From Rhodospirillales bacterium (GTDB lineage Bacteria; Vulcanimicrobiota; Vulcanimicrobiia; Vulcanimicrobiales; Vulcanimicrobiaceae), in contig CAJCIN010000123.1 in assembly GCA_903970385.1 (NCBI GenBank), forward strand, positions 1 through 41,794: 41,794 nucleotides of DNA, given 5' to 3'. The translations under genes were made by a program, and so were the position numbers. Positions 33,003 to 41,555 of this stretch are shown here, piece by piece. Under the pieces are notes generated by a model that saw nothing but the letters and a program-made list of their open reading frames with translations, was not told the origin of the DNA and did not search any database. The number at the start of each line of letters is the position of its first letter. The first letter of the stretch is position 1.

Positions 33003-34472
33003 GTGATTAGCAGCAAGTCCAGCGAACGTTTCGACGCGGTCGTGATCGGTGCCGGGATCGCCGGGTTGACGGCGGCGGCAGCGCTCGAGGCGCGCGGCGT
33101 ACGGACGTGCGTCGTGGAACGCCACAACGTACCGGGTGGGTGTGCGTCGTTCTTCCAGCGCGACGGTTACCGTTTCGACGTGGGTGCGACCCTCGTCGGG
33201 GGTTTCGGAACCCGCGGCGTGCACCGTCTGCTCAACGAACGACTCGGTCTCGAGGTTTCATCCGTCGCCATCGAACCGTCGATGGTCGTGCACATGCCGG
33301 ACCTGACGATCGTTCGTTATGGAGACGATCGCTGGCTGCAAGAGCGGAAACGCGCCTTCGGCCCGGGGGCCGAGACGTTCTGGCGCGCGCAGGAATACAT
33401 CGCGGACCTTACCTGGGACTTCTCGACGCGCTTTCCTGCCGTTCCTGTCGACCGAGCGAGTCTCATCGCGTTCGCGCGCGCCGTGCGGCCGCGACACATC
33501 GCGCTGCTGGGCGCCGTCGGCAAGAACGTCGCGAGCATCATGCCGGCCGACGCCTCCACGCGCTTACGGGCGTTCGTCGACGCTCAATTACTGATCACCG
33601 CGCAGACGGACGCGCACGGCGCCGATCTCGCCTATGGGTCGACCGCCCTCGATCTCGCGCGGGAGGGCACGTTCCATCTGGAAGACGGCGTCTCGACGAT
33701 CGCCGTCGCGCTCGCGCGGGCGGTCCGGCGGTCCGGCGGATCCATCCTTTATAAGCAAACCGTTCGTGCGATCGAGACGGCACGCGGCCGGATCGCTGGC
33801 GTGCTCCTCGCCGACGGCCGGCGCATCGCGTGCGATCGCATCGTCTCGGCGCTGCCCGTCCACGATACGGCCGCTCTCTGCGCGCCGCTCGCCGCCGCCT
33901 TTCGCACGCGCCTCGCCGCGTTGCCCGAACGCTGGGGCGCCTTCATGCTGTACGTCGCGCTTCCGCCGAACCTCGTGCCCGACGACTTCCCATCGCACCA
34001 TCAGCTCGTGGCGGATTGCGCGGCGCCGCTCGGCGAGGGCAACACGACCTTCCTCTCGTTCTCCGGCGTGGACGAACGGCGGCGCGCGCCGGCGGGTGCG
34101 CGCGCCGTCACGATCAGCACGCATACCGACGTCGCCCGTTGGGAGCGCGCGTACAAGGACGGGTCCGACGAGCGCCTCCGAACCGCGTACACGAGCGTGC
34201 TCCTCGCGTCGCTCGACCGCGTGCTCCCCGGCGCCGCGCGACGGGCGCTCTTCGTCGAACCCGCGACTCCGCACACGTTCGCGCGCTACACGTCGCGCCG
34301 GCGCGGCCTCGTCGGCGGGCTTCCCCAAACTCCGGCTCTCCATCGCGTCTTCACGCAACGGACCCCGATTCACGGGCTCTACCTCTGCGGAGACACGACC
34401 TTCCCGGGCCAGAGCACGGTCGGGGCGACGCTCGGCGGCCTCAACGCCGCACGCAGCGCGGCCGCCCAGTAG
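33003..34472 (+). CDS. FAD-dependent phytoene desaturase/carotenoid isomerase-like oxidoreductase
   Basis: A 489-residue flavoprotein. The Rossmann motif DAVVIGAGIAGLTAAAALEARG is at the N-terminus, followed by CVVERHNVPGGCASFFQRDGY and FDVGATLVGG. The C-terminus has the family flavin-binding segment GLYLCGDTTFPGQSTVGATL. This matches the CrtI/CrtISO group that desaturates or isomerises carotenoids. No other carotenoid gene lies nearby, so the substrate is uncertain. The start is GTG 33003; a longer frame from 32910 would translate the divergent leader and is rejected. The start codon lies in the loop of an inverted repeat. Confidence 0.85.
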   Translation: MISSKSSERFDAVVIGAGIAGLTAAAALEARGVRTCVVERHNVPGGCASFFQRDGYRFDVGATLVGGFGTRGVHRLLNERLGLEVSSVAIEPSMVVHMPDLTIVRYGDDRWLQERKRAFGPGAETFWRAQEYIADLTWDFSTRFPAVPVDRASLIAFARAVRPRHIALLGAVGKNVASIMPADASTRLRAFVDAQLLITAQTDAHGADLAYGSTALDLAREGTFHLEDGVSTIAVALARAVRRSGGSILYKQTVRAIETARGRIAGVLLADGRRIACDRIVSALPVHDTAALCAPLAAAFRTRLAALPERWGAFMLYVALPPNLVPDDFPSHHQLVADCAAPLGEGNTTFLSFSGVDERRRAPAGARAVTISTHTDVARWERAYKDGSDERLRTAYTSVLLASLDRVLPGAARRALFVEPATPHTFARYTSRRRGLVGGLPQTPALHRVFTQRTPIHGLYLCGDTTFPGQSTVGATLGGLNAARSAAAQ

Positions 34473-34478
34473 GTCCGA

Positions 34479-34874
34479 CTAGGTCAGCTTCTCTTCGAGG
34501 TTGGCGATGAAGCGCGACTTCTCGATCACGTATCGCTCGTGCGTCCCCTCGGCAACTTTCTCGCGCTCGTCGAAGGCCGCGACCGCGAAGTTCACGCGTC
34601 GACCGTCGACGCCGATCACTTCGACTTCGGTGCGGACGATGAAGCCGACGGGGGTCGGTGCCAGATGCGTCAACTCGACGTATGAACCGAGCGTCACTTC
34701 GTCGGCGCCGAGAACCGGTGCGAGGCACGCGACCGCGGCGTCCTCGATCAATTGCAGCAACATCGGCGTCGAGAGAACGTCGACGCCTTTGTTCCCGGCT
34801 TTCTCCGCGGTCATCCATTCTTCGACGCGAGTTTGGCTCTGATAGGTTCGACCGATGTCGACTTTGGCGGCCAT
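34479..34874 (-). CDS. Hotdog-fold thioesterase (fluoroacetyl-CoA thioesterase-like)
   Basis: A 131-residue single hotdog domain. The segment STPMLLQLIEDAAVACLAPVL and the following TLGSYVELTHLAPTPVG are typical of the FlK-like thioesterase group, with Glu and His in the usual active positions. Such enzymes hydrolyse acyl-CoA; the acyl group here is unknown. It converges on the desaturase gene, with seven bases between the stops. Confidence 0.82.
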   Translation of the reverse strand: MAAKVDIGRTYQSQTRVEEWMTAEKAGNKGVDVLSTPMLLQLIEDAAVACLAPVLGADEVTLGSYVELTHLAPTPVGFIVRTEVEVIGVDGRRVNFAVAAFDEREKVAEGTHERYVIEKSRFIANLEEKLT

Positions 34875-34963
34875 GAAGAGACCTCTTATCTCGGAGGTCG
34901 CGCCGCTCCCTGTGAAGCGCGTGAATCATTTTCGCAGCGGAGGGCGTATGTAGCACGGCAACC

Positions 34964-34978
34964 ACTCTTGCGAAGAGT
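34964..34978. promoter_or_regulatory. Short hairpin upstream of the efflux adaptor gene
   Basis: ACTCTT and AAGAGT form a perfect 6-base stem around GCG, 22 bases before the adaptor's ATG. It may be an operator half-site pair or leader hairpin. A second symmetry, GACCTC and GAGGTC (34880-34885 and 34894-34899), lies at the other end of this 126-base intergenic region. Confidence 0.3.
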
Positions 34979-35000
34979 TCGAGGGAGTTCGAGGAGATCT

Positions 35001-36341
35001 ATGAAGGTTCGTGCGTTCGCTATTATCGCGATCGTGACGCTCGGTACGGCCGCGTGCGGCGGCGGCGCGAAGAAGCAGCAGGGGCCTCCTCCGCTCGCGG
35101 TCGACGTCACCAAGGCGCATCGTCAGGACATCTCGACGTCGATAACGCTCGACGGACAGGTCGTCCCGCTGTACCAGTCGACGCTCAGCACGCCGGAATC
35201 CGGCACCGTCTCGCAAGTCCTCGTCAACGAAGGCGATCGCGTGACGAAGGGGCAGTTGCTCGCGCAACTCGACGCGTCGCAACTCGTCGCGCAACTCGCC
35301 GCGAACCAGGCGACGGCCGATCAATCCGAAGCGAAGCTGCGCGGATCGAACGTGCAGGCGCCGATCTCGTCGCAGCAATACAGTTCGGCCGTCTATCAGG
35401 CGCGTCAGACCCTTCAAGCCGCGCAGAACACCGTTCGAGTCGACGAAGCCGCACTGCGCAACGCACAGCTCGTGTACGACAGCAATCAGCAGCTCGTGAA
35501 GCAGGGGTACGTTTCCAAGACCGCCGCGGAACAGGCGAATGCGTCGTACGTGTCGGCCCAACAGGCGCTCGCGAGCGCGCGACAGGCGGTTCCCGCGGCA
35601 CAAGCCGCGCTGAACACCGCGCTGAAGAACACGCAACAGACGCAAGTGGATCAGACGACGATCCAACAGAACAAGGCCGAACTCGAGCAGGCGCGGGCGA
35701 ACGTGAAGCTGCTGCAAGTGCAGATCGCGCAGTCGTCGATCTACGCGCCGTTCGACGGGACCGTCACGCAGCGGCTGCTCGATCCGGGCGCGTACGCCGG
35801 GCCGAATCAGGCGATCGTGCAAGTGTCGCACATCGATCAGGTCTACATCAACGCGAACGTGCCGGACGAGAGCCTCGCCTACGTGCAAGCGAATACGCCC
35901 GTGCGCTTCACCTCGCAGAGCGTGCCCGGTCACGTGTTCACGGGACGGATCTTCGACGTGAACGCGACGCCGACGAGCGGAACGCTCTCGTACCGCGCGC
36001 GCGTCCGCTACGAAAACGGCGGCGACGTGCTGCGCGGCGGGATGCTGGTCTCGTTGATCGTACAGAAAGAACGCCATCCGGACGCGATCGTCGTGCCGCG
36101 GACGGCGGTCTTCCAAAGCGATCAAGGAGCGAACGTGTATACCGTCGGCGACGATAACAAAGCGAAGATGATCCCCGTGCAGATCGGGCTCGAAACCGAC
36201 ACGCTCGCGGAAGTGAAGAGTGCCGACGTGCATCCCGGCACCGTCGTGATCACGACGCGGCCGGACGCGTTGCAAGACGGCAGCGTCGTCGCCGTGAGCG
36301 GCTCGGCGCCGCACGGCGCGGCCCCCGGAGCCTCGCACTAG
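35001..36341 (+). CDS. Periplasmic adaptor (membrane fusion) lipoprotein, RND/MacA type
   Basis: A 446-residue lipoprotein; the lipobox is LGTAAC, with the signal MKVRAFAIIAIVTLG. A lipoyl half-domain (GTVSQVLVNEGDRVTKGQLL) is followed by a long coiled-coil hairpin of Gln/Ala/Asn-rich heptads (about residues 100-235). The second lipoyl half is SIYAPFDGTVTQRLLDPGAY, then beta-barrel and membrane-proximal domains. It would link an inner-membrane pump to a TolC-like channel. Start at ATG 35001, with GAGGAG upstream. The stop shares one base with the next start. Confidence 0.9.
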   Translation: MKVRAFAIIAIVTLGTAACGGGAKKQQGPPPLAVDVTKAHRQDISTSITLDGQVVPLYQSTLSTPESGTVSQVLVNEGDRVTKGQLLAQLDASQLVAQLAANQATADQSEAKLRGSNVQAPISSQQYSSAVYQARQTLQAAQNTVRVDEAALRNAQLVYDSNQQLVKQGYVSKTAAEQANASYVSAQQALASARQAVPAAQAALNTALKNTQQTQVDQTTIQQNKAELEQARANVKLLQVQIAQSSIYAPFDGTVTQRLLDPGAYAGPNQAIVQVSHIDQVYINANVPDESLAYVQANTPVRFTSQSVPGHVFTGRIFDVNATPTSGTLSYRARVRYENGGDVLRGGMLVSLIVQKERHPDAIVVPRTAVFQSDQGANVYTVGDDNKAKMIPVQIGLETDTLAEVKSADVHPGTVVITTRPDALQDGSVVAVSGSAPHGAAPGASH

Positions 36342-38164
36342 TGCGCCTCGTTTTCGGCGCGGGAACGTTCGCGCTCGCGTCGATGGTGGCGCTCGCCGCC
36401 GTGCCGATCGGAAGCGTGTCGGCTCGCGCGACGGCGACCGCCTCCCCGAGTACGGCGACGAGCGCCGTTCCGGCGATCGCCTCGCCGTCGTCGGGTCTCA
36501 ACAATGCGTCGGCGGCTCCCGCCGCGGGTCCGTCGGCCGTGCCGTCCGCCGGCAGTTCCGGCGCTTCGCAGACGGCGCCGACGGTCATCGGCATTCCCAA
36601 CAACGGTGCCGCAGCGGGGAAGGCTCTCAACGCCGGTCAGCCGACGCCGTATCCGCTCAACACCCTCGCGCCGCTCGGCTCAGGCACGCCGCTCCCGTTC
36701 CCGGCATACGGCACCCCCGTGCCGGGCGTCGGCATCGGCGTCGTGCGTTCCGACGTCCCGGCGACGATCAACTTGCAGCAAGCCATCGCCATCGGGTTCG
36801 CGCGCAGTCCCCTGCTCGCGATCGCGCGCGGCGACGTCGCCGTTCAAGCGGCCGCGGTGCGCCTCGAGCGCGCCGGCCTGCTGCCGTCGTTCTCCGGCTC
36901 CGCGTCCCTGACGTACACGCACGATCAGAACGGCGGCGGCGGTTCCCTCGTCGATACGGGCACCGGTACGACCGGGACGACGGGCACGACGACCACGACG
37001 GCGATCGCGGGCGGCGGTCCGTACAGCAGCACGAACGCGAGCTTCGCACTCTCACTCGCGCAACTGATCTACGACGGCGGGAAGATCGCGGCGTCCGTGG
37101 ACGCGGCGAAGAGCACGGAATCGGCGACGGTCGACAACTACAAGCGCGAATTGCAGACGGTCGCGTACAACGTCGCGAACTCGTACTACGCGTATCTCGG
37201 CGCGCAACGCCTCACGCAGGTCGATCTCGAGATCGTGCGCGAGGACGTCGTGCAAGAGAATCTCGTGCGCGCGCAGGTGCGCGCCGGCACGTCGGCTCAG
37301 GCGGACATCGCGACGACGCAGCTTCCCACGGCGCAGGCGCGCCTCGCCGTGGTCCGCGCGCAGGGTGCACAGTATTCGGCCGAAGCCGCCTTCGTGAACG
37401 CCATGGGCCTCGAAGCGAACTCGAACGTGCAGCCGGTCGACGACGCTCCGGTCTTCACGACCGCTGCGGTTTCGGGCATTCCGATTCCGTCATATGACAC
37501 GGCGCTGCAGCGTGCGCTCGCGCTCCGGCCCGATTACGACGCACAGGTCCAGACGGTCTCGGCATCACGTTACTCGCTGCGGGCCGCTCAGCTCGGTCTC
37601 TTCCCGACGCTCTCCGCAAGTGCGTCGGCGACCAATGCCTCGACGGCTCAGAATCTCAACGCGTTCCGGAACGACCAGTCGATCGGGCTCTCGTTGTCCC
37701 TGCCGATCTACGATCAAGGCATCACCGCCGCGAATACCGCATCGGCTCGCGCGCAACTCGACATCTCGAATTCGAACCTGCAGAACACGGCGCTCGGCGT
37801 ACAACTCAACGTCAAACAGGCGCTCACGAATCTCGTCGCCGCACGCGCCGCCGTCGACGAGACGCAGCAAGAGTACGCGACGGCCGTCGTCAACGTTCAA
37901 TCGACGCAGGCGCAGTATCGCGCCGGCGTCACGACCCTGCCGCTGCTGCTGAACGCGCAGGTGCAATTGACGCAGGCGCTCGTCGATCAGGTCTCGTCGG
38001 TGTATACGCTCCGGGAGAACGAGCAGGCGTATCTCTACGCCGAGGGCTCGAATTACGACGCCACGCAATTCACGCTTCCCAGAGTGTCGAAACGCGCGAC
38101 CGGCACCACGACGGCGCACGCTCCGCGAACGCTCCTGCAGCGTTTGCAATCGGCGATCCACTAA
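36341..38164 (+). CDS. TolC-family outer-membrane factor with long N-terminal extension
   Basis: A 607-residue outer-membrane efflux protein, longer than the usual 430-500. A signal peptide is followed by about 110 residues of Ala/Ser/Pro-rich sequence, then the first OEP repeat (INLQQAIAIGFARSPLLAIA ... AGLLPSFSGSASLTYTH). A Gly/Thr-rich loop (GTGTTGTTGTTTTT) and FALSLAQLIYDGGKIAASV follow. The second repeat has ALQRALALRPDYDAQ and IGLSLSLPIYDQGI, each with the long helices that form the periplasmic tunnel. GTG start overlaps the adaptor stop (TAGTG). No inner-membrane pump gene is next to it. Confidence 0.88.
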   Translation: MRLVFGAGTFALASMVALAAVPIGSVSARATATASPSTATSAVPAIASPSSGLNNASAAPAAGPSAVPSAGSSGASQTAPTVIGIPNNGAAAGKALNAGQPTPYPLNTLAPLGSGTPLPFPAYGTPVPGVGIGVVRSDVPATINLQQAIAIGFARSPLLAIARGDVAVQAAAVRLERAGLLPSFSGSASLTYTHDQNGGGGSLVDTGTGTTGTTGTTTTTAIAGGGPYSSTNASFALSLAQLIYDGGKIAASVDAAKSTESATVDNYKRELQTVAYNVANSYYAYLGAQRLTQVDLEIVREDVVQENLVRAQVRAGTSAQADIATTQLPTAQARLAVVRAQGAQYSAEAAFVNAMGLEANSNVQPVDDAPVFTTAAVSGIPIPSYDTALQRALALRPDYDAQVQTVSASRYSLRAAQLGLFPTLSASASATNASTAQNLNAFRNDQSIGLSLSLPIYDQGITAANTASARAQLDISNSNLQNTALGVQLNVKQALTNLVAARAAVDETQQEYATAVVNVQSTQAQYRAGVTTLPLLLNAQVQLTQALVDQVSSVYTLRENEQAYLYAEGSNYDATQFTLPRVSKRATGTTTAHAPRTLLQRLQSAIH

Positions 38165-38225
38165 GCAGCCTGCTAGCGCCGTTCCCGCACCGGGGTTTCG
38201 GCGGAGCCGCAGCGTAGAGGCGGGC

Positions 38226-39356
38226 ATGGCCCTTCTCGAACATCCCGTCTCCGTCGAAGATCCCGTCAACGCGGCGATCCTACGCGTATCCGAAGATCGT
38301 ATCTCGGGGTTCATGCGCGATCCGCTCGACGAGATCTCGCGCCAATCGGGCGTCGATCTCGACACGACGATCGCGCGGATCCGTGCGATGCTCGTGTCGG
38401 GAACGATCCGTCGCGTGCGTCAGACGTTGCTCGCGACGAATCTCGCGAACGGCGCGCTCGTCGCGTGGCAGATCCCGTCCGAGCGTCTCGACGCGGCGTT
38501 CGACTACATGTCGAAGGTCGATCCGTTTTCGGGCCACGTGGTGATCCGCACGACCGATAGCGCCACGCCCGGTTCGAATTACCGGCTGTGGACGACGCTC
38601 AAGGTGCCGCAGGGCTACGCGATCGAGAAGCACGCGGAGTTCTTGCGCGATCACGTCGGCGCCGAAGCGTACCGGCTGATGCCCGCCAAGCGTCTCTTCG
38701 CGCTCGGCGTCGGCCACATCCGTCGCCGCGGGATGGAACCGGGTTCGCGCGCGGACGTACTCGCCGACGTCATCGATACGAACATCGTCGAACTCTCCGC
38801 GCTCGACTGGCAAGTTCTCGTGGCGCTCAAGAGGGAGTTCGAGCCGCACGAGCTCGTGGCCGACATTTGGACGGCGCGGGCTGCGGAAGCCGGCGTCGAC
38901 CTCGATACGTTTTACGCCGTTGCGGAATCGCTCGCGTCGCGCGCCGTCATCGGGCGCTTCTCCACGTTCCTCGAGCACGTGAAGGCGACGCCCGGAAACG
39001 AACGCGTGACGCGATACAACGCGCTCTTCCACTGGCAGGTTCCGGTCGGTCGCGAGATCGACGCCGGGCGCGAGCTCGGCCGCCATCACATCATGACGCA
39101 CGCGTATTGGCGCGAGGGCGGTCCGGAATTCAAGAACGTCAACGTGATGGGCGTCGCGCACGGCCTCGACAAGGACGTGCTGCTCGCGCACAAGGCGGCG
39201 ATCGACGATCATCTGCGCGAGGCCGGCATCGAGCTCGGCTACACGAACGTGTTCTGGGGCGGTCGCAGCGAGATCAAGCCGTCGGAGATCTCGCCGTTCG
39301 CGTACGCCGAGTTCCATCGCGCTCGCGGGATCGATCCGGAAACGCTGCGTGCGTAG
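38226..39356 (+). CDS. Tandem AsnC/Lrp-like protein, siroheme decarboxylase (AhbA/AhbB)-like
   Basis: A 376-residue protein made of two similar halves, each with an AsnC/Lrp-type winged helix and a ferredoxin-like domain (first about 12-165; second about 190-350). The second half has RYNALFHWQVPVG and THAYWREGGPEFKNVNVMGVAHG, which resemble the SHCYxRPxxxxWPYNxxxMIHG region of siroheme decarboxylases. These enzymes act in heme d1 synthesis and in the siroheme route to heme. A fused regulator is the main alternative. The next gene begins inside its end and a cytochrome c gene lies two genes on, which mildly supports a heme link. Confidence 0.6.
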   Translation: MALLEHPVSVEDPVNAAILRVSEDRISGFMRDPLDEISRQSGVDLDTTIARIRAMLVSGTIRRVRQTLLATNLANGALVAWQIPSERLDAAFDYMSKVDPFSGHVVIRTTDSATPGSNYRLWTTLKVPQGYAIEKHAEFLRDHVGAEAYRLMPAKRLFALGVGHIRRRGMEPGSRADVLADVIDTNIVELSALDWQVLVALKREFEPHELVADIWTARAAEAGVDLDTFYAVAESLASRAVIGRFSTFLEHVKATPGNERVTRYNALFHWQVPVGREIDAGRELGRHHIMTHAYWREGGPEFKNVNVMGVAHGLDKDVLLAHKAAIDDHLREAGIELGYTNVFWGGRSEIKPSEISPFAYAEFHRARGIDPETLRA

Positions 39357-41025
39357 CGTGCGTCTCGCATCGTTCGTTCGTGCGGCGAGCTTCGTGCTCG
39401 CCGCGAGCGTGTTCGCGCCCGGGTGCACGAAAGTCGATACGTCGACGCGCACCGGTGCCACGAACGGCGGTAATCCGTTCACGCATCACGGCGAATTCAT
39501 CTATGCGGAGCCGCAAGATGCGAAATCGCTGAACCCGATCCTGGCGGCGAACGCCGTGACGGGCGATCTTTCGACGTTTCTCTTCTCCTACGCGGTCGTC
39601 TACGACGACAAGGCGCACCCGGTTCCGATCGCCGTTCGCGAAATCCCGACGATCGCGAACGGCGACGTTAGCCGGGACGGCCTGACGCTCAAATACAAGC
39701 TGCGCACGAACATTCTGTGGCACGACGGCGCGAAGCTCACGTGCCGCGACCTCGCGTTCACGTGGAAAGTCGTGATGAACCCGGCGAACAACGACATCAC
39801 GCACGACGGGTACCGCGATATCGCGAGCATCGACTGCAGCGATCCGTACGTCGCGGTCGTGCACATGAAGCGCGTGTATGCCCCGTTCCTCCAACAGCTT
39901 TGGGGCGTCAACGGCAACGCGCCGATCATGCCCGAGCACATCCTCGCGAAGTACAACGACCCGAAAGGCTCATTCAACACCGCGCCGTTTCAAGGCGCGC
40001 CGATCGGTAGCGGGCCGTTCAAATTCGTGCGCTGGGATCGCGGTCAGCAAGTCGTCATGGAAGCCTTCGACAAGTATTTCTTGGGCAAGCCGAAGCTTCG
40101 CCGCGTGACGTTTCGCGTGATGCCGGACGATTCGACCCTCGCGAACGAACTCAAGACGCACGAGGTCGACATGGCGGCGCGCATCGGCGCGAACGTCTTT
40201 CCGGAAGTCGCGAACGTGCCCGGAACGATCGCCGACCGCGTTCCGTCGTTCGAGTTCGATCACATCGACTTCAACGAGAAGCGCCCGCTGTTCGCCGACG
40301 TGCGCATGCGCCGCGCGCTCGCGATGGGCGTCGACCGGCGAGCGATCCTCGCGAAGATCGCCCACGGTCTCGGCGATCTCTCGCCGGTGCCCGACTCACC
40401 GCTGATTTCGCCCGACTACAATCCGAACGTGAAGGCGATTCCCTTCGATCCCGCGGGCGCGCGCGCCGCGCTCGATGCGCTCGGATGGAAAGTCGGCGCC
40501 GACGGCATCCGCGTGAAGGACGGTCAGCGGCTCGCGTTTTCGTACGCGACGCAGACGGAAACCGTGACCGGCCGCGCGATCGAAAGTTTCGTGCAGCGCG
40601 AATGGCACGATCTCGGCGCCGACGTGTCGGTCAAGAATCAGCCGACGGCGCAATTCTTCGACAACACGACGAACGGGACGCTGCAGGGCGGCAAGTACGA
40701 CGTTGCGGGTTTCGCCTGGGTCGGCGCCGCGGATCCCGACGATAGCCCGATCTATAGCGGCGTCAATCAAGCCCCGACCGGCCAGAACGCACTGTTCTGG
40801 AACGATCCGGTGGCGAACAAGGCCATGGCCGACGGGCTGCTCACGGTCGACGAGGCGAAGCGCAAAGCCGCTTCGTTCGTCGAACAAGAGCGCTTCGCGC
40901 TCGACGAACCGTCCATCGTGCTCTACTTCCGGCGCGAGCCGTTCGTCTACAACTCCGACCTCAAGAACTTCAAACCGTCGCCCGTCCTCGGGCCGTTCTG
41001 GGATCCGCAAGACTACAGCATATGA
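39349..41025 (+). CDS. Oligopeptide/nickel-type ABC substrate-binding lipoprotein
   Basis: A 558-residue extracytoplasmic binding protein of the SBP_bac_5 (DppA/OppA/NikA) family. Lipobox VFAPGC follows the signal VRAASFVLAASVF. Family segments include SLNPILAANAVTGDLSTFLF, YKLRTNILWHDGAKLTCRDLAFTW, PIGSGPFKFVRWDRG and FADVRMRRALAMGVDRRAIL. No permease or ATPase genes adjoin, so it relies on a transporter elsewhere or acts as an orphan receptor. GTG 39349 overlaps the preceding stop; GTG 39358 is another start choice. Its stop overlaps the cytochrome ATG (ATGA). Confidence 0.88.
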   Translation: MRSVRLASFVRAASFVLAASVFAPGCTKVDTSTRTGATNGGNPFTHHGEFIYAEPQDAKSLNPILAANAVTGDLSTFLFSYAVVYDDKAHPVPIAVREIPTIANGDVSRDGLTLKYKLRTNILWHDGAKLTCRDLAFTWKVVMNPANNDITHDGYRDIASIDCSDPYVAVVHMKRVYAPFLQQLWGVNGNAPIMPEHILAKYNDPKGSFNTAPFQGAPIGSGPFKFVRWDRGQQVVMEAFDKYFLGKPKLRRVTFRVMPDDSTLANELKTHEVDMAARIGANVFPEVANVPGTIADRVPSFEFDHIDFNEKRPLFADVRMRRALAMGVDRRAILAKIAHGLGDLSPVPDSPLISPDYNPNVKAIPFDPAGARAALDALGWKVGADGIRVKDGQRLAFSYATQTETVTGRAIESFVQREWHDLGADVSVKNQPTAQFFDNTTNGTLQGGKYDVAGFAWVGAADPDDSPIYSGVNQAPTGQNALFWNDPVANKAMADGLLTVDEAKRKAASFVEQERFALDEPSIVLYFRREPFVYNSDLKNFKPSPVLGPFWDPQDYSI

Positions 41026-41555
41026 TCCGCTTTCTCTACGGCATCATCTTCACGCTCGCGTTCGCTCTCGCGGCGATCGTCGCGGGCGTCTACCTCGGCG
41101 CGCTGCCCGCCGGCGCCGACGCGAAGGCACCGGGCCTCGAGCGCTGGGCCGCGCGCACGTCGCTCCACGCGGCGATCGATCGCGAGGACGTCGCGTACAA
41201 GAATCCCTTGCAGCCGACGGACGACAATCTCGTCGCGGGCGCGAACCTGTACGGCGCGCATTGCGCGGTGTGTCACGGCACGTCGGACGGCAAGGCGTCG
41301 ACGCTCGCGAAGGGCTTCTACATCAAAGCGCCGTTGCTCGCGACGGACGGCGTCGAAGACGACCCGGAAAACGAAACGTACTGGAAGCTCGATCACGGGA
41401 TACGTTTCAGCGCGATGCCGGCGTTCGGCAAGACGCTGACGAGCGAGCAGCTCTGGCAGCTCACGATGTTTCTCGGTCACATGGACGAGTTGCCGCCCGC
41501 GGCCGACGCCGCGTGGAAGAAGCTGCCGAGCGCTACGGTGACGCCGGCTCCGTAG
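41022..41555 (+). CDS. Membrane-anchored monoheme cytochrome c
   Basis: A 177-residue protein. The N-terminal helix (FLYGIIFTLAFALAAIVAGVYLG) is an uncleaved anchor or signal. Heme c is bound at Cys81-Ala-Val-Cys84-His85 (NLYGAHCAVCHGTSDG), and the likely distal ligand is Met132 (GIRFSAMPAFG). The fold is class I cytochrome c. It would carry electrons in the periplasm. The ATG overlaps the stop of the binding lipoprotein. Its 3' end overlaps the convergent membrane-protein gene by 23 bases. Confidence 0.9.
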   Translation: MIRFLYGIIFTLAFALAAIVAGVYLGALPAGADAKAPGLERWAARTSLHAAIDREDVAYKNPLQPTDDNLVAGANLYGAHCAVCHGTSDGKASTLAKGFYIKAPLLATDGVEDDPENETYWKLDHGIRFSAMPAFGKTLTSEQLWQLTMFLGHMDELPPAADAAWKKLPSATVTPAP

